A model generated the notes under the pieces. It was not told the origin of the DNA and did no database searches. It worked only from the letters and a program-made list of their open reading frames with translations. Shown piece after piece: positions 1-9,639 of a stretch of DNA of 20,401 nucleotides (the first letter of the stretch is position 1; each line of letters opens with the position of its first letter). The stretch spans positions 58,448 through 78,848 of the forward strand of contig BFEA01001285.1 of assembly GCA_003427395.1 (NCBI GenBank), in the 5' to 3' direction. The DNA is from Chara braunii. Taxonomy: Eukaryota; Streptophyta; Charophyceae; Charales; Characeae. Made by a program: the position numbers and the translations under genes.

Positions 1-48
<48 letters not shown>
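1..48. repeat. (AG)n microsatellite, cut by the window edge
   Basis: This is an uninterrupted AG dinucleotide run of 24 units that starts at the first base, so its true length is unknown. The complementary dinucleotide, (CT)n, appears again at 3677, so the repeat block 49-3676 is bracketed by purine and pyrimidine runs in opposite sense. Confidence 0.97.
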
Positions 49-51
<3 letters not shown>

Positions 52-140
52 TGATCTGTGATTACGGGCCTGCACGTGCCTGTCACGTTCACCAGGGCAA
101 GAACGGAGCAGGCATTGACCTTCGGAAAAAAAAAGGTTAT

Positions 141-318
141 ATTCGAATACAACAATTTTCTCTTCATGAAATTCAAATATAACGCATATGCGTATTATCC
201 GAATAAAACACATATCCGTTATATTCGAAGTGCTTTTGTATTCGAAGAAAAGGGTTTAACTTTCCAAAAACCCGTTTTTTTGGAAAACTTGAATACAACG
301 CATATGCGTTATGTTCAA
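141..318. repeat. AT-rich module with repeated quasi-palindromes
   Basis: Two related imperfect palindromes lie about 116 bp apart, at 171-204 and 289-318. Their cores are perfect: ACGCATATGCGT (182-193) and AACGCATATGCGTT (297-310). The flanks carry ATTCGAA/TTCAA-like arms, which also recur singly at 141-147, 222-229 and 239-246. Between them is another inverted repeat (261-270 with 277-286). A 134-residue frame crosses this stretch but has low-complexity composition and no family features, so I do not call it a gene. The role is unknown; a degenerate MITE or satellite unit would fit. Confidence 0.6.
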
Positions 319-330
319 GGGAAGACGGTA

Positions 331-586
331 GTCATGTGCTTGTGCCTTGTCAAGTTTTTTTTCCATGCCTTCTGCTTGGTGGTACTCCGCTTCTATCTTG
401 ATTACTTCACTAGTTATGTGCATGTGCCTTGTCAAGTTTTTCGCATATATGTCACTTGGTAGTGTTCCGCTTCAATCTTGGTTGCTTTACTAGTCATGTG
501 CATGTGCCTTGTCAAGTTTTCGCATGTCTTTCACTTGTTAGTGTTCCGCTTCAATCTTAGTTGCTTCACTAGTCATGTGCATGTGA
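331..586. repeat. Tandem repeat, about 80-bp unit, roughly 3.2 copies
   Basis: The phrase ATGTGCATGTGCCTTGTCAA and its close variants begin at about 331, 413, 493 and 572 (last copy partial), giving periods of 82, 80 and 79 bp. Each unit also carries a TCCGCTTC...ATCTT segment and a CACTAGT segment. Copies differ by point changes and small indels. The short frames crossing this stretch simply follow the repeat and are not called as genes. Confidence 0.85.
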
Positions 587-898
587 TGGGACTGTGTATT
601 CTCACAATTATGATACCGCACCTGCCCCGTGTGCCCTATTCGAACAACACTCCCCCCCTTCTCTAATCGAGGATGTCGGAACTCGTGCATCCTACGGGCT
701 TAACTTATATCTTTCCCCCCCCTCCGTGTTCTATTTGAACTCAACTAACTATAGTTTAACTTGACCAACCCCAACTGTGCTCCCCTAAACTTGGGTAAAG
801 CCTTGTCACCCGAATGGGCCTAGTGATCTTCACCATCCTAAGTAACCAGCCAATTCCAGCCAAGTGTCGACGGAGCCGTCGAAAGAGAGAGTGGGAAG
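587..898. other. Stretch without recognisable gene
   Basis: I see no ORF with protein-like composition and no RNA gene here. The interval has several C-runs (656-660 and 714-721) and otherwise unremarkable sequence. Minus-strand frames reaching into it are dominated by the Ser/Ala runs encoded by the neighbouring CTG-type repeat. Confidence 0.5.
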
Positions 899-1000
899 GG
901 TGCTGCTGCTGGTGCTGCTGCTGGTGCTGCTGCTGATAATGATGTTGCTGCTACTACTGCTAATAAGTAGACTGAGTACTTCACTGCTGCTGCTGCTGGA
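899..1000. repeat. CTG/GTG-rich minisatellite
   Basis: A 12-bp unit made of three TGC-type triplets and one TGG triplet is repeated about three times at 901-937. Decayed TGC/TAC triplets follow to about 960, and a further CTG run lies at 985-999. In the minus-strand frames it encodes Ser or Ala homopolymers, so the 155- and 112-residue minus frames here are best read as repeat translations. Confidence 0.85.
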
Positions 1001-1366
1001 ACCGCTGTCCGGTCCCAGCCAAGGGCCGGTTCGGAACTGACAACGTTTCGGCGCAACTCCGGGAGGCCAAAAACCAAACACCGCCAAATAAAGAAGATAG
1101 GGGCTGGAACTTGGCAGGTCCCATGTCCTAGGTATAGGTAGATGGCCTGCAAAAGTCCAGGTCCATCTGAGTCCATTTTCCAACAAAAACGGAAAATGGA
1201 CTTCCTCGAACGGTTCGCTTAGAACCACAGACGAAGCCCAAAACGGGCAAGTAGGGGCAAACAGCAACAGAATGAGACCCAAATTTAGGAGGGTCATCTC
1301 TGGGATAGGTACAATGGGTCTGTGAAGTTACAGACCTAGTTAATGTCGTTTAGGGCAGCAAAAGGA

Positions 1367-1470
1367 AATCTGAGTTTTTCGCTCCTCCAATGATAGAAAT
1401 CAACAAATCTGAAAAATCTGAGTTTCTGCATATCTGAGTATTTCTGCTAAGTCTGAGTTTTCTGAGAATC
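1367..1470. repeat. Short interspersed CTGAGTTT motif cluster
   Basis: The octamer CTGAGTTT or a one-base variant occurs at about 1369, 1419, 1434 and 1452, with TCTGAAAAATCTGAG between. The spacings are irregular, so this is a degenerate array rather than a clean tandem repeat. It sits just before the large minisatellite. Confidence 0.5.
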
Positions 1471-1507
1471 TTCGAAACAACGAGACCGATATTTAGAAGT
1501 AGGGAGG

Positions 1508-3560
1508 CACCATAGCCAACCACCTCACACCTTCTTCGTCCTCCACCCCCATCACTCATACACCATTGCCAATCACTCATCCACCATAGCCAATCACCAC
1601 ACACCTTCTTCTTCTTCCTCCTCCACCACTCATACACCATATCCGACCACCTCACACTTCTTCTTCTTTAAACTTTATCACTCATCCACCATTGCCAACA
1701 ACCTCATACGCTCTTCTTCTTCAATCCCCATCACTCATCCACCATAGCCAACCACCTCACACCTTCTTCTTCTTCCTCCTCCACGACTCATCCACCATAG
1801 CTAATCACCTCACACCTTCTTCTTCTTCCACCTCCACCACTCATCCACCATAACCAACTACCTCACACCTTCTTCTTCTTCTTCTTCTTCTTCAATCTCC
1901 ATCAGTCATCCACCATAGCCAACCACCTCACACCTTCTTCTTTGTCCTCCTCCACCACTCGTCTAACATAGCCAACCACCTCACACCTTCTTTTCCCCCC
2001 ACCTCCATACCTCATCCACCATAGCCAATCGACTCACACCTTCTTTTTCTTCCTCCTCGACCACTCATCCACCATAGCCGACCGCCTCACACCTTCTTCT
2101 TTTTCAACCTCCATCACTTATCCACCATAGCCAATCACCTCACACCTTCTTCTTCTTCCTCCTCCACCACTCATCCACCATAGCCAACTACCTCACACCT
2201 TCTTCTTTCCATCACTCATCCACCATCGCCAACCACCTCACACCTTTTTTTTCTTCCTCCTCCACCACTCATCCACCATAGCCAACCACTTCACACCTTC
2301 TTCTTCCTCGACCTCCATCACGCATAGCCAATCACCTCACACCTTTTTCTTCTTCCTCCTCTACCACTTATCCAGCATAGCCAACTACCTCATACCTTCT
2401 TCTTCTTCAATCCCCATCACTCATCCACCATAGCCAACGATCTCACACCTTCTTCTTCCTCCTCCACCACTAGTTCACCATAGCCAATCACTTCACACCT
2501 TCTTCTTCCTCCTCCTCCACCACTCATCCACCATAGCCAACTACCTCACACCTTTTTTTCAATCTCCATCACTCATCCACCATAGCCAGCCACCTCGCAC
2601 CTTCTTTTTCTTCCTCCTGCACCACTCGTCCAACATAGTCAGCCCCCTCACACCTTCTTCTTCCCCCATCTCCATCACTCATTCACCATAGCCAATTGAC
2701 TCACACCTTCTTCTTCTTCCTCCTCCACCACTCATCCACCATAGCCGATCGCTTTACACCTTCTTCTTTTTCAACCTTCATCACTCATCCACCATAGCCA
2801 ATCACCTCACACCTTCTTCTTCTTCCTCCCCCACCACTCATCCACCATAGCCAACTACCTCACACATTCTTCTTCTTCAATCTCCATCACTCATCCACCA
2901 TACCCAACCACATCACACGTTCTTTTTCTTCCTCCTCCACCACTCGTCCACCATAGCCAACCACCTCACACCTTCTTCTTCCCCGACCTCCATCACTCAT
3001 CCACCATAGTCAATCATCTTACACCTTCTTCTTCTTCTTCCTCGACCACTCATCAACCATAGCCGATTACCTCACACCACCTTCTTCTTCAACCTCCATC
3101 ACTCATCCACCATAGCCAACCACCTCACACCTTCTTCTTCTTCCTCCTCCACCACTCATCCACAATAGCCAATCGCCTCACACCTACTTTTTCTTCTTCC
3201 TCCACCACTCATCCACCAGAGCCTACCAACTCACACCTTCTTCTTCTTCCACCTCCATCACTCATTCACCATAGTCAACCACCTCACACCTTCTTTTTCT
3301 TCCTACACCACTCGTCCTCTGTAGCCAACCACCTCACACCTTCTTCCCCCATCTCCATCACTCGTCCACCATGGCCAACCACCTTACACCTTCTTCTTCC
3401 CCCACCTCCATCACTCATCCACCATAGCTAATCACCGCACACCTTCTTCATCTTCCTTCTGCACCACTCATCCACCATAGCCAACCACCTCACACCTTCT
3501 CCTTCTTCCACCTTCATTATCCGTCCATTATAGCTAACCTCCTCACACTATCTTCCTTCA
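1508..3560. repeat. Large minisatellite, about 40 monomers of ~52 bp, higher-order structure
   Basis: The array is built from a monomer with three parts: CACTCATCCACCATAGCC, then AACCACCTCACACC, then a TTC/TCC-rich tail. I count about 40 anchors of the CCATAGCC type between 1510 and 3525, a mean spacing near 52 bp (about 45-64). Two tail types are frequent: TCCTCCTCCACCACTC and TCAATCTCCATCACTC. Rare variants recur at regular distance: the CACTCGTC type at about 1956, 2623, 2941 and 3308, and the AGCCGA type at 2077, 2744 and 3062. The identical offsets (667 then 318) in both series show higher-order duplication in blocks of about 6-7 monomers. The plus strand is nearly free of G. No conserved frame runs through it. 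Confidence 0.95.
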
Positions 3561-3672
3561 CCGCCATCCAACCATCGTCGTGTCCAAAGAAATGTGGGAC
3601 TACAAGACGTAGAGGGGAACCTTACGTGGGATGGTAGAGTAAGTAAGAGTTGAGCTTTGATTAGACATGGGA

Positions 3673-3676
<4 letters not shown>

Positions 3677-3752
<76 letters not shown>

Positions 3753-3753
3753 N

Positions 3754-3838
<85 letters not shown>

Positions 3839-3844
3839 CCCCCC
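3677..3844. repeat. (CT)n microsatellite ending in a C-run, with an ambiguous base
   Basis: About 160 bp of uninterrupted TC/CT dinucleotides, with one N at 3753, ends in nine C residues (3836-3844). The N suggests that the true repeat length was not resolved in the assembly. The Leu-Ser and Arg-Glu repeat frames crossing it are artefacts of the dinucleotide. Confidence 0.97.
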
Positions 3845-5660
3845 AACACTCCCCCTCTACCCCCGTACTCTAAGCTTAATCTCAAACTCTATTCCCCCCT
3901 TCATCATGGCATGCGACTAACCCTTCCTCCACTCTCTTGGCACATTGCTAGGGGACGAACAGTGAAAGAACCTGGATCTCACTTGGTGGAAAAAAAAGGG
4001 CAAGGGGAGGGTTGTCAGTCCCTTGTGCCACCAAGAAGAAAAAAAAGTGTTTGAAGATTGGAAAGACTTATGAGCGCGAAGGACTTGAGAATTCGGAGGA
4101 CTTAAGGGTTAACAAGTCCTAAGGATTGAAGAGATTTGTTGAGTGAAGGAAAGGTTAGTGGACTCGATCAACACCTCGACTGCATGAGAATGAGAAGAGG
4201 ATGGCTTAGACGAGGAAAGGAATGGAAAAGGAAGGAACCAAAGGAGAAAGAGAATGAGCATGCCAGAGGGACTATGTGTTGACCCAAATGGGGGTTGTGT
4301 TTGTTTCCATATTGCATTGAGCGTGCAGATGAGTAACCAGCTAAGATGCTTTGAGCGGGACTACGCCCGGGGAGGCAAGGTGGCGAAAAAAAGAGAAAGA
4401 AGTGGAATGGGTTGTGAACGTAACCCTCATCTGTGAATGAGCCCATTAGTATGTTGCTTATATCCTTTGAAAGAAAATGAGGTCTAGATACTTGGGTGTT
4501 TGCAAGAAAGTGTCAGATGGTCGAGAGGACCACCGAATCGCATGAGCACGTGGGTGGGGCCACAAAAAGACGAAGGGGTGTGTAGACAAGCAATGAAACA
4601 TGATGCATGAAACGTGATTGATGCATGAAATGTAGGAAGGAAGCACATAGACTGACTACAAGCCAGAGTAGCGGGTGTCATAGTAAGGTGACAAGGGTCA
4701 CGTGGCTTAGTTAAACGGTTCTAAGTTGAGGGGCGGCCCTCTACCTCAATGGCGCCGCTAGACTCAACACTTAGTAAATGGATGTGCAGCCCAAGGAGGA
4801 CGCTTGGCCTACACATAAAGGAAGACAAACTCTCAAAGAACCTCATTGGACTGCATGCGTATTGGAAGGAGCAATTGCCTGCGAACACAACAAGGTATTG
4901 AAGAGTGGATGCTAGAGAAGGATTGGTGAGGCTACCCACCTAGCACGAGGGATGAGTTACATCCCCAATGTCAAAGCTTTCTCGCTAGATGACCCCCCCC
5001 ATCCATCTCAAAGCGCTAGGTGGGGTTGTCCCTATGACGAATACTCCGCGCCCCGGGCCTGCGTGTGGGCGGAGCTGAGCCAACTGGGACCCGCCGAGGG
5101 GTCGACTCAGGCTCGAAAGTGTACCAGGGTGGGGCCCTACAACGACTTACTGTGAGAGACTCTGACCTTTCTAAGCAAGATGGTTTCTACCCATTGTCGC
5201 ACCTTTTCTAATTGGCCCTCTCAAGGTGACCAAAAAACCAACAGGCTGTCATGCAGGATTTTGATGATGTTTGCAATAAATAAGTAAAATCAATTAAAGC
5301 AAATCCCTTCCTGTTGTGTGCGTCCGACTTCGAGCGAGGCCCTTCAATTGCGGTCTTCGTCGGTCCCCGGTCTTAGGAATCTTTTATTTTGATTCGGAAC
5401 AGCAAAGATTATGCAAATAATAATCCTGAATTTCTGGTGTGCCATGCATGTATCAATTTTGTCGATTTACTCATTTTGGGAACTGTGATAGGATCATCTG
5501 AGAACACAATCATCAAGTAGAGTCAAAGCAAATGAAGCGAGGCCAACTGACTCGAGCAATGACAAGGATAAATGAGGGAAGAATAAAAACTCATAATAGT
5601 CCCAGAAAGTACAGATAGATAGGCATGGCCGACACCCGTTAGGAGTCCTAACTCATCCCT
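3845..5660. other. 1.8-kb stretch without supportable genes
   Basis: Many short frames of 60-90 codons occur on both strands, but they overlap one another and none shows a known motif, repeated structure or composition unlike chance. Local features are a hairpin at 3982-4035, a C8 run at about 4992-4999, and a GC-rich patch at 5035-5150. I see no tRNA or rRNA. It could be decayed transposon sequence. Confidence 0.4.
3982..4035. other. Two-tier imperfect hairpin
   Basis: Outer arms CTTGGTGG (3982-3989) and CCACCAAG (4028-4035) are perfectly complementary. Inner arms CAAGGG (4001-4006) and CCCTTG (4020-4025) are also complementary. An A8 bulge lies on the 5' side. No gene or terminator context supports a function. 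It may be the remnant of a foldback element. Confidence 0.45.
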
Positions 5661-6338
5661 CTAAAGTCTCATCATTGATCTCTCATTTGGTTGTGCTTTT
5701 CCTGTGTCTTGAGCCACGCCTATGTACTTCCTAAGGTTGTGGCCTCTGGATGTAGAGCCACCTGAAACCTGCAAGCTCTGAACACTTTCATCCAAGTCCC
5801 ATAATGCGGAAGTCAACCATAGCACAAAACTCCTCCCATAAAGTTGGAAGATATGGTTGAGAGAAGATCCCTCGTCTGAGATGTTGGAAGTCCGAGGGTT
5901 CGATCATTGCCTCGGAATCAATCACTGCAGGCGAGATATACCTCTTGGCTAGATCCACCAAGTCCCCCCAGCAAGAACCATCTGTGAAAGTGAAAGGTAC
6001 AAAAGGCTTGGGGTAGTCGGTGTAGAGCTTAGGCCCAAAGCTACGGATCAACTTTGTTCCACACTCGTCAAGTTCCCTTTCTTTCTTCTCAAGGTACCCG
6101 ACAGTCGTGATCCAGACTAAGTCAAAATGTTCACGAGTCTCTTTGCCTTTCTTCACATAGGGCCTCAGGTCATGGATGGTGCCGCTTGCGAATTGGGTGA
6201 GGACAACAAGATGGACAGGTCTCTCTGTCTGAAATCAGCTGCCCTGATGTGCCGATACTGGACCGCATCCTTGAGGGCCATCTCGTTGAGGGTGGCCAAG
6301 ACTGTCTCTTGAACTGGGAATGTTTGAACTGTACTCAT
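5661..6338 (-). pseudogene. Broken coding sequence of an unrecognised protein (3' part)
   Basis: On the minus strand an ATG at 6338-6336 opens a frame beginning MSTVQTFPVQETVLATLNEM. Near 6225 protein-like sequence moves to another frame, which continues for about 120 codons to a TGA at 5790-5788. The open stretch has the mix of charged and hydrophobic residues expected of real protein, for example LVWITTVGYLEKKERELDE and FVPFTFTDGSCWGDLVDLA. Close to that TGA a third frame stays open to a TAG at 5663-5661. The pieces are therefore consistent with one coding sequence of about 220 codons carrying two indels. I do not recognise the family and see no transmembrane segment, signal peptide or catalytic motif. 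The ATG may not be the real start: CAG acceptor-like sites lie just inside it, at about 6320-6335, and may join it to the fragment at 6614-7455. Confidence 0.4.
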
Positions 6339-6613
6339 GCGTTGAAGTGGATGCAGACACTAGTCTTAATGTGTTTTGACGAGGACAACTTGATTGTCAT
6401 TGATCTTTGGAACAACTAGAAATGGTTGAATGCTAACTGACTGACTGAATTCTTCAGGTAACTTGAACTACTGGATGTCGCTGAGAGTAACTGGTCACTG
6501 AGTGCGGATCACTTGAGTGTATAAAACGCTCGAGGGTTGAGATTCGTTGAGTAACATTTGTTGATCGAGATGCTGGTGGGATTTTCAGGACGCGAGTTCG
6601 AACAACTTTGCGG

Positions 6614-7455
6614 TCACCTGAGCTCTGCCCGGGCTCTTTCCACTGTCTCTAACAGCAAGCCGATGTTGTGCATCCTGCCATTATAAGCATAAAAATAAAG
6701 TACGTACTCTTTTCCTCTCTCACCATCCGGGCCGCATGTCCTCTCTGGCTTGCCTATGAAAATCCAAGTCCCGGCATGCCTCTTCTTCCCATCCCTCTTT
6801 CTTATCTCTATTTGATATGCACTTCACCACCAGGACCTCATCATCCCTCATGTTTTCCCTAGGCAGGCTCCTAACGAGTTTGTCTAAGGGGAGGAAAACA
6901 AGCCCCGTTTGCTTTATGTACAAAAATTGGTGGCCAGTAGTTTTCACTCTTTTGTGGTGCATGAGGAAGCAGACCCTTTTCAAATTATCAGTCGAAATCC
7001 ACCCTTGAGATGGGATGGCATTGATGGTAATACCTATTAAGTGACTTTGACCCGTCAAGATGACTGGGTAACCAACTGAATAGCAATAGCTGACAGAGGG
7101 TGACTGATAGTAACCTAAAAAACCCGAGATTGTCGACTCAACACCAGTCACTGTTCGCAAAAATGACAGGTGGCAGTACGAGTCGCTCGGGGATTATGAC
7201 GATATACATTTCGGTAAAGTCTTCTAAAGAAAGATTAAGTTCTTGCATATATTCTTCTGGGTCTAGCTCGGCCTGCACGGCTGTCTCAAGTGATGAGTTG
7301 GTGTTGTGCGGCTTGCCACTATGATCACGGAAGTAGACGTACTATGTATACTTCTCCTCCACGACCCACTAGATTGCACACATCCTCAAGATCAGTTTAC
7401 CATACTCCATAAGTTGATCGGCTCGGTTCCCACCCATCGTGTCCACTTTTGCCAT
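6614..7455 (-). pseudogene. Broken coding sequence of an unrecognised protein (5' part)
   Basis: On the minus strand an ATG at 7455-7453 starts a frame beginning MAKVDTMGGNRADQLMEYGK. It is interrupted by two TAG codons, near 7368 and 7341, and otherwise runs to about 7140 through acidic sequence such as ELDPEEYMQELNLSLEDFTE. A second frame takes over near 7150 and runs to a stop at 6722-6720, including the segment TGLVFLPLDKLVRSLPRENM. A third short frame continues to 6614 with KEYVLYFYAYNGRMHNIGLL and a Glu/Arg-rich helix-like end. That frame stops at an AG|GTGACC context that could be a splice donor. Two stops and two frame changes make this a decayed gene or transposon ORF. The family is not recognised. 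It may belong with 5661-6338, with an intron of about 300 bp between them. Confidence 0.35.
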
Positions 7456-8740
7456 TGTCACACTTTGTTACCCCAATCCTTCCTTTTCTCACTATTTCCT
7501 CTCCCGCTCAAGGCTCAAGTTGCGGGTAAAAGGAAAAGGCCTCTAAAGACCTAGTAACCGTTTTCCAGGGAAGGAGGACAATGCTCGCACTCAGAATCGC
7601 TGGATACTTTGTTTATGGCGCTTTGCGATGGACTCTGAGTGTCTCCTCCCTTAGGATTGCTCTGCTTGACCGAGGCTGTTTCTGAGGTTCAGGTGCATGT
7701 ACCCATCATGAATGGGCTGTTGTCCAGGCCTAAACTGATAGTTGACCACCGAAGTAAGACCAGTTCATTTACCAATCTTAATGAGACCGCTCACCATCAA
7801 CCGACCACGAGCTGAGCTTTGCATAGGATGTCAAACAGGGGTTGCCACTACTGGTATACTACACAGAGTAACACCAAGCTACCCCTCTGTTGACATGTAG
7901 CGGTAGTACCAGAACACTCGTGACCAAGGCTGGGGTTTGAGTCCGTTCTGAGTGGACAGGCTTGACGTACCTAATAAATAATCAGCGCTATGTAATTGTC
8001 CAACTAAATAATCAGGCATCGGGGAAAGAAAGAATTCAAAGAATTAATTTCGTTCAATTTTGCCAAGGGAAGTTGCTCTCATGAGATCTGTTTGCTCGCG
8101 AGGGCCGTACCAAGGAAAGCCAACAGCAATTCCCACTTGAAAGACTGTACTAGATGCTTTAAGTACCATATGCCATTTGGCCAGCACTACTCAGAACCTC
8201 AATTCAAAAGTACACAGGAGATCTCTGACAGGGCTCTGGAGTGGTATCGGGAGTGCTGCCAAACGACAATTTTACACCAGCACTGTAAGAGCTACCATCG
8301 AGTGAAACCTTCACTCAAAAGTGGTTCTTGCTACTAGTATCCCATCTCATCCGGAAGTTGCTTAGTACTGCAAAAAGAAAAGAAAAGGAAAAGGGGTCTT
8401 CAATCCCAATACAAGACAAAACGCCCAGATCTCTTTGCAGTGACCAGTCGTTTATGGGAAACCTGGTATAACCGTTGGCAAACAAGGCAATGAGATGCTT
8501 ATTGCATTGGGTCGTGCTTCCCCTGGTTTAACGCACTAAGCCCGACCACAAACTATGCCTTGGGTTCGCTCATAGCTACCCTTCCATTCACAAACGAGGT
8601 TGATTGTGCACACTCTCGATTTCTGGTCTTTCGACTTATCATTCTCCCTCTTCTCGGATTTGTCCAAGATAGCTAGTGCCAGACTCTAGTCCCCATCTAT
8701 CAACAACTTAGTAAGCAGGTAAGCAATTCTTTTCAGAGCT
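7456..8740. other. 1.3-kb stretch without a clear gene
   Basis: An 81-codon plus frame at 8092-8337 uses a TTG start and has no recognisable domain, so I do not call it. No reverse-transcriptase signature (such as a YxDD box) or protease motif is present, although this is where they would be expected 5' of the RNase H fragment. A donor-like CAGGTAAG (8716-8723) and an acceptor-like TTTTCAG (8731-8737) occur just before the fragment. They are only about 20 bp apart and cannot bound an intron together. The 5' junction of the retrotransposon remnant must lie near 8740-8845. Confidence 0.4.
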
Positions 8741-8742
8741 CA

Positions 8743-9309
8743 TTGCTTTTTTCCCATCGGATCAACACACATGGAGGGCCAAGGATGGTAGGGTTATACA
8801 AGCTAGCATATGGTATCGAGCTCCTGTCCATTGGTTCCAATCGCACCGACTGGCAGCCGCAAGCGATATCGGCGGTGCTGACTCAGCACGGGGCGGACGG
8901 AAGGGAACACGTCATTGAGTATGCATCCAAGACGCTGAGCCAGGTGCAGGCTAATTACGAAGCGTGCAAAGGCGAATGCCTGGCGGTGGTGTGGGTGATT
9001 CAGCATTTCCGACCGTATCTTTACGGCCAGAAATTCGTGTTGGTAACGGATCATCAGCCTCTGCTGCCCCTGCGCAACAACACGGACTACACGGGGACGC
9101 TGGGCAGGTGGGCGGTGCGTCTGCAAGACTATGACTTCGACATCCGCCACCGTGCCACGCGGCAGCATGGTAATGCCGATGGATTGACGCGCCTCCTGCC
9201 GCCCAGCAAGTGTCCTGCCAACGAGCGACTCATTCCGTGGAGGCCAGAAGTCGCGGCGACGAAACCGCTCTACGGGGAGCTACACGTGCTGCGTACGGAC
9301 GACGCCTGA
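8743..9309 (+). CDS. Ty3/gypsy RNase H domain fragment
   Basis: This 188-codon frame encodes the RNase H domain, which in these elements degrades the RNA strand of the RNA:DNA hybrid during reverse transcription. Recognisable similarity begins near residue 35. The four acidic active-site positions are visible: Asp36 in TDWQPQAISAVL, Glu78 in CKGECLAVVW, Asp103 in VTDHQPLLPL and Asp146 in HGNADGLTRL. The YASKTLS motif typical of gypsy RNase H is present. The first ~34 residues do not look like reverse transcriptase, so the ATG is probably fortuitous and the true 5' part is lost. The frame ends in TGA just where the coding signal moves to frame 2. It is part of a former pol polyprotein. Confidence 0.92.
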   Translation: MLFSHRINTHGGPRMVGLYKLAYGIELLSIGSNRTDWQPQAISAVLTQHGADGREHVIEYASKTLSQVQANYEACKGECLAVVWVIQHFRPYLYGQKFVLVTDHQPLLPLRNNTDYTGTLGRWAVRLQDYDFDIRHRATRQHGNADGLTRLLPPSKCPANERLIPWRPEVAATKPLYGELHVLRTDDA

Positions 9310-9316
9310 GTCCGGA

Positions 9317-9600
9317 ATGGAGGTTTCATCGGAGATGGCAGACGCTATCTCTTTGCCCTCATCCAACTCCCTCGCTCTGTCGTCTAGCCCCAACTCGTCC
9401 TCTGAAACACATCTAAGTCCCTGTTTCTTCTGTACCTTGCCTATGATCCCGGACCAAGAAGGGTCACATCCGGGAGGGCCCAGCTTTCTTTTATGGGTAC
9501 AGTGTAGTCAGTGTCATACGGTCAAATCTCACGGATAGTGCGTTAGGTACCGAAGTGAAAGGACGTGGGTCTGTCCCAACTGTAGAACGAACCAAATCCC
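9317..9600 (+). pseudogene. PHD-finger-like C4HC3 domain between RNase H and integrase
   Basis: In frame 2, counted from the ATG at 9317, the spacing is Cys36-x2-Cys39-x23-Cys63-x2-Cys66-x5-His72-x2-Cys75-x10-Cys86-x2-Cys89. This fits the C4HC3 zinc pattern of PHD fingers, slightly short in the last interval. The Trp two residues before the seventh ligand (TWVCPNC) is a PHD hallmark. A Trp also precedes the third ligand (WVQCSQC). A Ser/Pro/Asn-rich linker lies before the finger. One TAG at 9536-9538, between His72 and Cys75, breaks it and is one change from TGG. The frame is open upstream through the end of the RNase H fragment, so one indel near 9240-9305 separates the two. PHD fingers in cellular proteins usually read histone H3 tails; a targeting role here is inference. 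Confidence 0.7.
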
Positions 9601-9639
9601 TAACCGAGAAGCGGTATCTGGACGCTGGAACAGCCGACG

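Noticed and set aside
830-1297. 155- and 112-codon minus ORFs with Ser- or Ala-runs
   Set aside because: The homopolymers are translations of the CTG/GTG minisatellite in two frames; nothing else in them is protein-like.
1508-3560. CRISPR-like repeat array
   Set aside because: Units are contiguous and degenerate without unique spacers, and the setting is eukaryotic; it is a minisatellite.
3657-3920. Leu-Ser and Arg-Glu repeat ORFs on both strands
   Set aside because: These are pure (CT)n dinucleotide translations.
7890-7950. tRNA-like A-box (TAGCGGTAGT) and B-box (GGTTTGAGTCC) words
   Set aside because: The spacing is roughly right, but I could not fold an acceptor stem or cloverleaf; at most a degraded SINE promoter.
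8092-8337. 81-codon plus ORF with scattered Cys/His
   Set aside because: It needs a TTG start, the Cys/His spacing fits no zinc family, and there is no supporting context.
8718-8737. Short intron between CAG|GTAAGC and TTTTCAG|AGC
   Set aside because: It would be about 20 bp, too short to be spliced; either site alone could belong to another transcript, but no exon is evident.
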